Source of the DNA: Phycisphaerae bacterium
GTDB lineage: Bacteria; Planctomycetota; Phycisphaerae; JAJVII01
NCBI GenBank assembly: GCA_028706835.1
Contig: JAQTVL010000157.1
Location: 1-8,734, forward strand
DNA: 8,734 nt
Direction of reading: 5' to 3'
Under the pieces are notes generated by a model. The model saw nothing but the letters and a program-made list of their open reading frames with translations. It made no database searches and had not been told where the DNA came from. The position numbers and the translations under genes were made by a program. Within the stretch, counting starts at the first letter, position 1, and every line of letters begins with the position of its first letter. This document shows positions 6,503 through 8,734 of the stretch, in pieces.

Positions 6503-6667
6503 ATGAAGCGTTTGATCGCGATTGTGCTGTTCGTGGCTGTTGGATGCATGGTCCCCATGACCGGCTGCAAGAAGGACGAAGGCACGAAGCCGGCCAAGAA
6601 GGTCAAGGCGCCGCCGGCCAGCCAGCCGGTTCGCCCGGTCACGACCATGCCTGCTGACCGGAGCTGA
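6503..6667 (+). CDS. small predicted lipoprotein, 54 aa
   Basis: ATG at 6503 is preceded by a strong AAGGAG (6492-6497) five nt upstream, and the frame ends with TGA at 6665-6667. The N-terminus MKRLIAIVLFVAVG is a typical lipoprotein signal. The most likely lipidated residue is C22 in PMTGC; C15 in AVGC is an alternative. The mature part is only about 33 residues, rich in Lys, Pro and Ala (KKDEGTKPAKKVKAPPASQP), with no predicted fold. Tiny lipoproteins of this type are common and usually unassigned. The gene has its own candidate promoter and is closed by an intrinsic terminator 32 nt after the stop, so it forms a complete small transcription unit. No function can be inferred. Confidence 0.7.
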   Translation: MKRLIAIVLFVAVGCMVPMTGCKKDEGTKPAKKVKAPPASQPVRPVTTMPADRS

Positions 6668-6698
6668 TCGCCCAGTCCAGGTGCGCATAGCTTTTCCA

Positions 6699-6734
6699 CC
6701 CCCGCCGGCCGCCAACGCCGCCGGCGGGGGTTTT
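6699..6734 (+). terminator. intrinsic terminator after the small lipoprotein gene
   Basis: A perfect 11-bp stem, CCCCCGCCGGC (6699-6709) with GCCGGCGGGGG (6720-6730), has a 10-nt loop and is followed by TTTTC. It lies 32 nt after the stop at 6667 and 36 nt before the signal peptidase ATG. No promoter is seen between them, so the downstream gene may depend on readthrough. Confidence 0.8.
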
Positions 6735-6769
6735 CGTGCGCCTGCAAGTCCATCTCCAAGGAGGGATTC

Positions 6770-7750
6770 ATGATTGTCCTGGCGATACTGGGCGGGGTGA
6801 TCATCGTCAGCCTCGTCTTCCAGACGTTTGCGATGTGGCTGTCCACGAGAATCTGCCGGGTACCCGGCGTGGGAATCAGCCGGGCGGTGATCGCGGTGTT
6901 GCTGATTACGGCGATCGGCCTCGGGATCACCGTCGCCACCTGGTCGCTCGGGGCAAATACGTTGGCAATGTCGATCTTCACTTTAGCCCTGAACATCGCA
7001 CTCCAGATCACCCTGTTTCGCTGGCTGTTTCGTACGGGCATTGGCAAGGCAACGCTGGTCTGGTTGTTAATGATCGGGATCGGAGTTTCCTTGGCCCTGC
7101 CAGGCGCACTCATCTTGCGGGCGAAGGTGCTGGAGTCATTCATCGTCTCAGCCGGAAGCATGCACCCCACCATCCGCGGTCCGCACATTCAGACCACCTG
7201 CCCAAAGTGCAAGTTTCAGTTTGACGCCCCGCTCGCCGTGGAGTGGCACGACCTCCGTCGCGCTCCCGTCGTCTGCCCCCAATGCCACGATCTATTCGAC
7301 GCCAAGGGCCGAGGGGCGAGCGCCGACCGGTTCATGGTCTACAAACTGGACAAACCGAAGCGATGGGATATTGTCGCGTTTCGCAATCCGCTAAACCAGC
7401 GCGAGAACTACATCAAACGGTTGGTCGGCCTGCCCGGCGAGACCGTCGAGATTGCCAACGGCGAGGTGGTGATCAACGGCAGGCCCGAGCCAAAACCCGC
7501 GGGGCTGGATGTGAAGTACCTAGCCGCCTCCGAGATCAAATCCCTGCCATCGAGTATGCGATCGCTACCCGCCCGCGTGACACTTGGCGAGAATGAATAC
7601 TATATGCTCGGCGACAACACCGAGGCGAGTTCCGATTCCCGATTCTGGGGCACGCAGGGCAAGGCCCGCGACGGCGCGATTCCCGGCGACCTGTTCATCG
7701 GCGTGGTTCGCCTGACCTACTGGCCGCCGAGCCGGTGGCGGACGTTCTGA
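6770..7750 (+). CDS. lepB: type I signal peptidase with N-terminal membrane domain and zinc-ribbon-like insert, 326 aa
   Basis: This enzyme cleaves signal peptides from exported proteins at the outer face of the cytoplasmic membrane by a Ser-Lys dyad. The start is the ATG at 6770, five nt after a perfect AAGGAGG (6758-6764). Residues 1-25, 39-60, 66-88 and 93-114 are hydrophobic, giving about four helices where E. coli LepB has two. The catalytic part follows: nucleophile S130 in SAGSMHPTI, general base K216 in NYIKRLVGLPGETVEI, box C-like DRFMVYKL...RWDIVAF, and box E GDNTEASSDSRFWG (281-294). Between the Ser box and box C lies an insert with CPKC (144-147) and CPQC (169-172), probably binding zinc. 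From memory, similar inserts are known in planctomycete signal peptidases. The last residues WPPSRWRTF are usual for the family. Both catalytic residues are present, so it should be active. Confidence 0.92.
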   Translation: MIVLAILGGVIIVSLVFQTFAMWLSTRICRVPGVGISRAVIAVLLITAIGLGITVATWSLGANTLAMSIFTLALNIALQITLFRWLFRTGIGKATLVWLLMIGIGVSLALPGALILRAKVLESFIVSAGSMHPTIRGPHIQTTCPKCKFQFDAPLAVEWHDLRRAPVVCPQCHDLFDAKGRGASADRFMVYKLDKPKRWDIVAFRNPLNQRENYIKRLVGLPGETVEIANGEVVINGRPEPKPAGLDVKYLAASEIKSLPSSMRSLPARVTLGENEYYMLGDNTEASSDSRFWGTQGKARDGAIPGDLFIGVVRLTYWPPSRWRTF

Positions 7751-7787
7751 GTTTCTTCCGGTGACGGGACGCGAAGTTGCCCCCGCT

Positions 7788-7839
7788 CCCGGAATCTGCG
7801 ATTCCGGGCTTGGCCAAGCCCGGAACCATAGGTTCCGGG
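7788..7839. repeat. three nested palindromes between convergent genes
   Basis: This 52-nt block has three consecutive units. CCCGGAAT-CTGCG-ATTCCGGG (7788-7808) is an 8-bp stem. GGGCTTGGCCAAGCCC (7806-7821) is a perfect 16-bp palindrome. CCCGGAACC-ATA-GGTTCCGGG (7819-7839) is a 9-bp stem. The units share their CCC/GGG ends, so alternative pairings are possible. Neither strand has a T-run after it, so it is not a standard intrinsic terminator. It lies between the converging signal peptidase and thymidylate synthase genes and may protect 3' ends in a REP-like way. Confidence 0.65.
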
Positions 7840-7861
7840 TGCCTGAAGACGGACGGACAGG

Positions 7862-8728
7862 TTACACCCCGAACCGCTTCGTATCCGCCTCGACCAGCTT
7901 GCGTTTCTCCGCCGGCAGGTCGGCTTCCGCCAGCAACCGCTTCAGGCCGTCGGCGAACATCGGGGCGGCGAACTCGCTCGACCAGGTGCGGTTGGCCCAA
8001 CTGCGGTTCTTCACCGTCTTGAGGAACCCCTCGAACTCGCCGAAATACGAACCGTAGATGTGGAAGCTGTCGGCGCAGTGAATGTACCGCCCCGCCCGGA
8101 TCGGCCGGCCCAGACGCTTGCTCAACTCCTCAGCCGCCATCCGCTGAATATCCGTGAACGCGAACATGTTCATGTACGCCGCCTTGTAGGCGTCGTTCGA
8201 GCGCATGTGGACGTTGAGGTACAGCCGATCGTCCAGGATGCGGAACCACAGTCGCTGTAGGCAGGCCGGGTCGCCGATGCCCAGGTCGTTCCACACCTGC
8301 CAGGTGACCGCCTGGGCCCGCCGCGTGTGCGGGGCCTCAGCCAGCTTGTCGATAGCCCTTTCGATCTGGTTGAACACGCCTTTGCCCGGCACGGCGTAGC
8401 GGTACAGCCGCTCGTGATACGTGTATTCCCACTTGCCGGCGGCTGGGTCGATCCAATGGTCATGTACGCCGTGGACGACCTCCTGGCGATAGACCTCCAG
8501 GTCCTCCAGGCCGCCCGGGAACGCCCGATGGATTCGCGGCTCGGCGAACGGGTCCGCCACGACGATCACCATCACGGAGTCCCGGCTGGGCGGATCGCCC
8601 GGCTTGTCGTATTCCGTGCGGAACAACTCGCCGTGCTCCCAACACTCCAGGACGGCCCGCTCCCAGCCCTCGGGCAGCGAGTTGGCCTGGATCATCCGAA
8701 CCGCCGACATCATCCCGTCTGTGCTCAC
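7862..8728 (-). CDS. thyA: thymidylate synthase, archaeal/methanogen type (ThyA superfamily)
   Basis: The family makes dTMP from dUMP using a methylene-folate-type cofactor in the cytoplasm. Numbering is from the GTG at 8728. Visible motifs are YTYHERL (103-108) and NQIE (120-123), the phosphate-binding pair RR (136-137) in RRAQAVTW, catalytic C156 in DPACLQ, R177-S178-N179-D180, and HIY (223-225). N188 lies 11 residues after R177, as N177 follows R166 in E. coli ThyA. This Asn marks dUMP users, whereas dCMP hydroxymethylases carry Asp. The RSNDA...N segment and DPxCLQ match archaeal thymidylate synthases better than E. coli ThyA, and the classical C-terminal closing tail is absent. The first residues are uncertain: GTG at 8728, the ATGs at residues 6-7 and the ATG at residue 12 are all possible, and the frame stays open to the window edge. 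Homology begins around QANSLPEGWE, so little is missing. No promoter is visible. Confidence 0.85.
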   Translation of the reverse strand: MSTDGMMSAVRMIQANSLPEGWERAVLECWEHGELFRTEYDKPGDPPSRDSVMVIVVADPFAEPRIHRAFPGGLEDLEVYRQEVVHGVHDHWIDPAAGKWEYTYHERLYRYAVPGKGVFNQIERAIDKLAEAPHTRRAQAVTWQVWNDLGIGDPACLQRLWFRILDDRLYLNVHMRSNDAYKAAYMNMFAFTDIQRMAAEELSKRLGRPIRAGRYIHCADSFHIYGSYFGEFEGFLKTVKNRSWANRTWSSEFAAPMFADGLKRLLAEADLPAEKRKLVEADTKRFGV

Positions 8729-8734
8729 GCGAGG

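Overview
This 8.7 kb window is high-GC bacterial DNA. It most likely comes from a Planctomycetota member (Phycisphaerae-like), probably a metagenome-derived genome. That placement is an inference. It rests on the signal peptidase with a CxxC...CxxC insert, the EF-G2-type elongation factor, several lipoproteins with no recognisable domain, and hairpin repeats with the core TGGAGTGCGG between genes. No rRNA, tRNA, CRISPR array, transposase or phage gene is visible.

Layout from left to right. (1) 2-1897 (+) is a membrane-anchored LTA-synthase/MdoB-type phosphoglycerol transferase whose 5' end lies outside the window. (2) 1898-2228 has no intact gene. It holds what looks like the C-terminal stump of a lost minus-strand gene (1910-2053), butted against one copy of a short hairpin repeat (2056-2086), then a promoter. 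(3) 2229-3593 (+) encodes a 454-aa lipoprotein of unknown function, followed 19 nt later by a 55-aa two-helix membrane protein (3613-3780, GTG start); they probably form an operon. (4) 3811-3845 is a hairpin whose T-run lies on the minus strand, so it terminates the next gene. (5) 3890-5941 (-) is a 683-aa EF-G paralogue with altered G-domain motifs, preceded by its own promoter. (6) 5942-6502 has no gene and carries two inverted copies of the same repeat family. (7) 6503-6667 (+) encodes a 54-aa lipoprotein, closed by a strong intrinsic terminator. (8) 6770-7750 (+) is a type I signal peptidase with a four-helix N-terminal membrane domain and a zinc-ribbon-like insert. (9) 7788-7839 is a set of three nested palindromes between convergent genes. 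(10) 7862-8728 (-) is a thymidylate synthase of the archaeal/methanogen type.

The genes do not form a single pathway. Most concern the cell envelope (phosphoglycerol transferase, two lipoproteins, small membrane protein, signal peptidase), beside one translation factor and one nucleotide-metabolism enzyme. I see no obvious defence or mobile system. The points most worth a second look are the NKxD-to-NKIN change in the EF-G-like GTPase, the three-copy hairpin repeat family, the gene stump next to one of its copies, and the archaeal-type thymidylate synthase.
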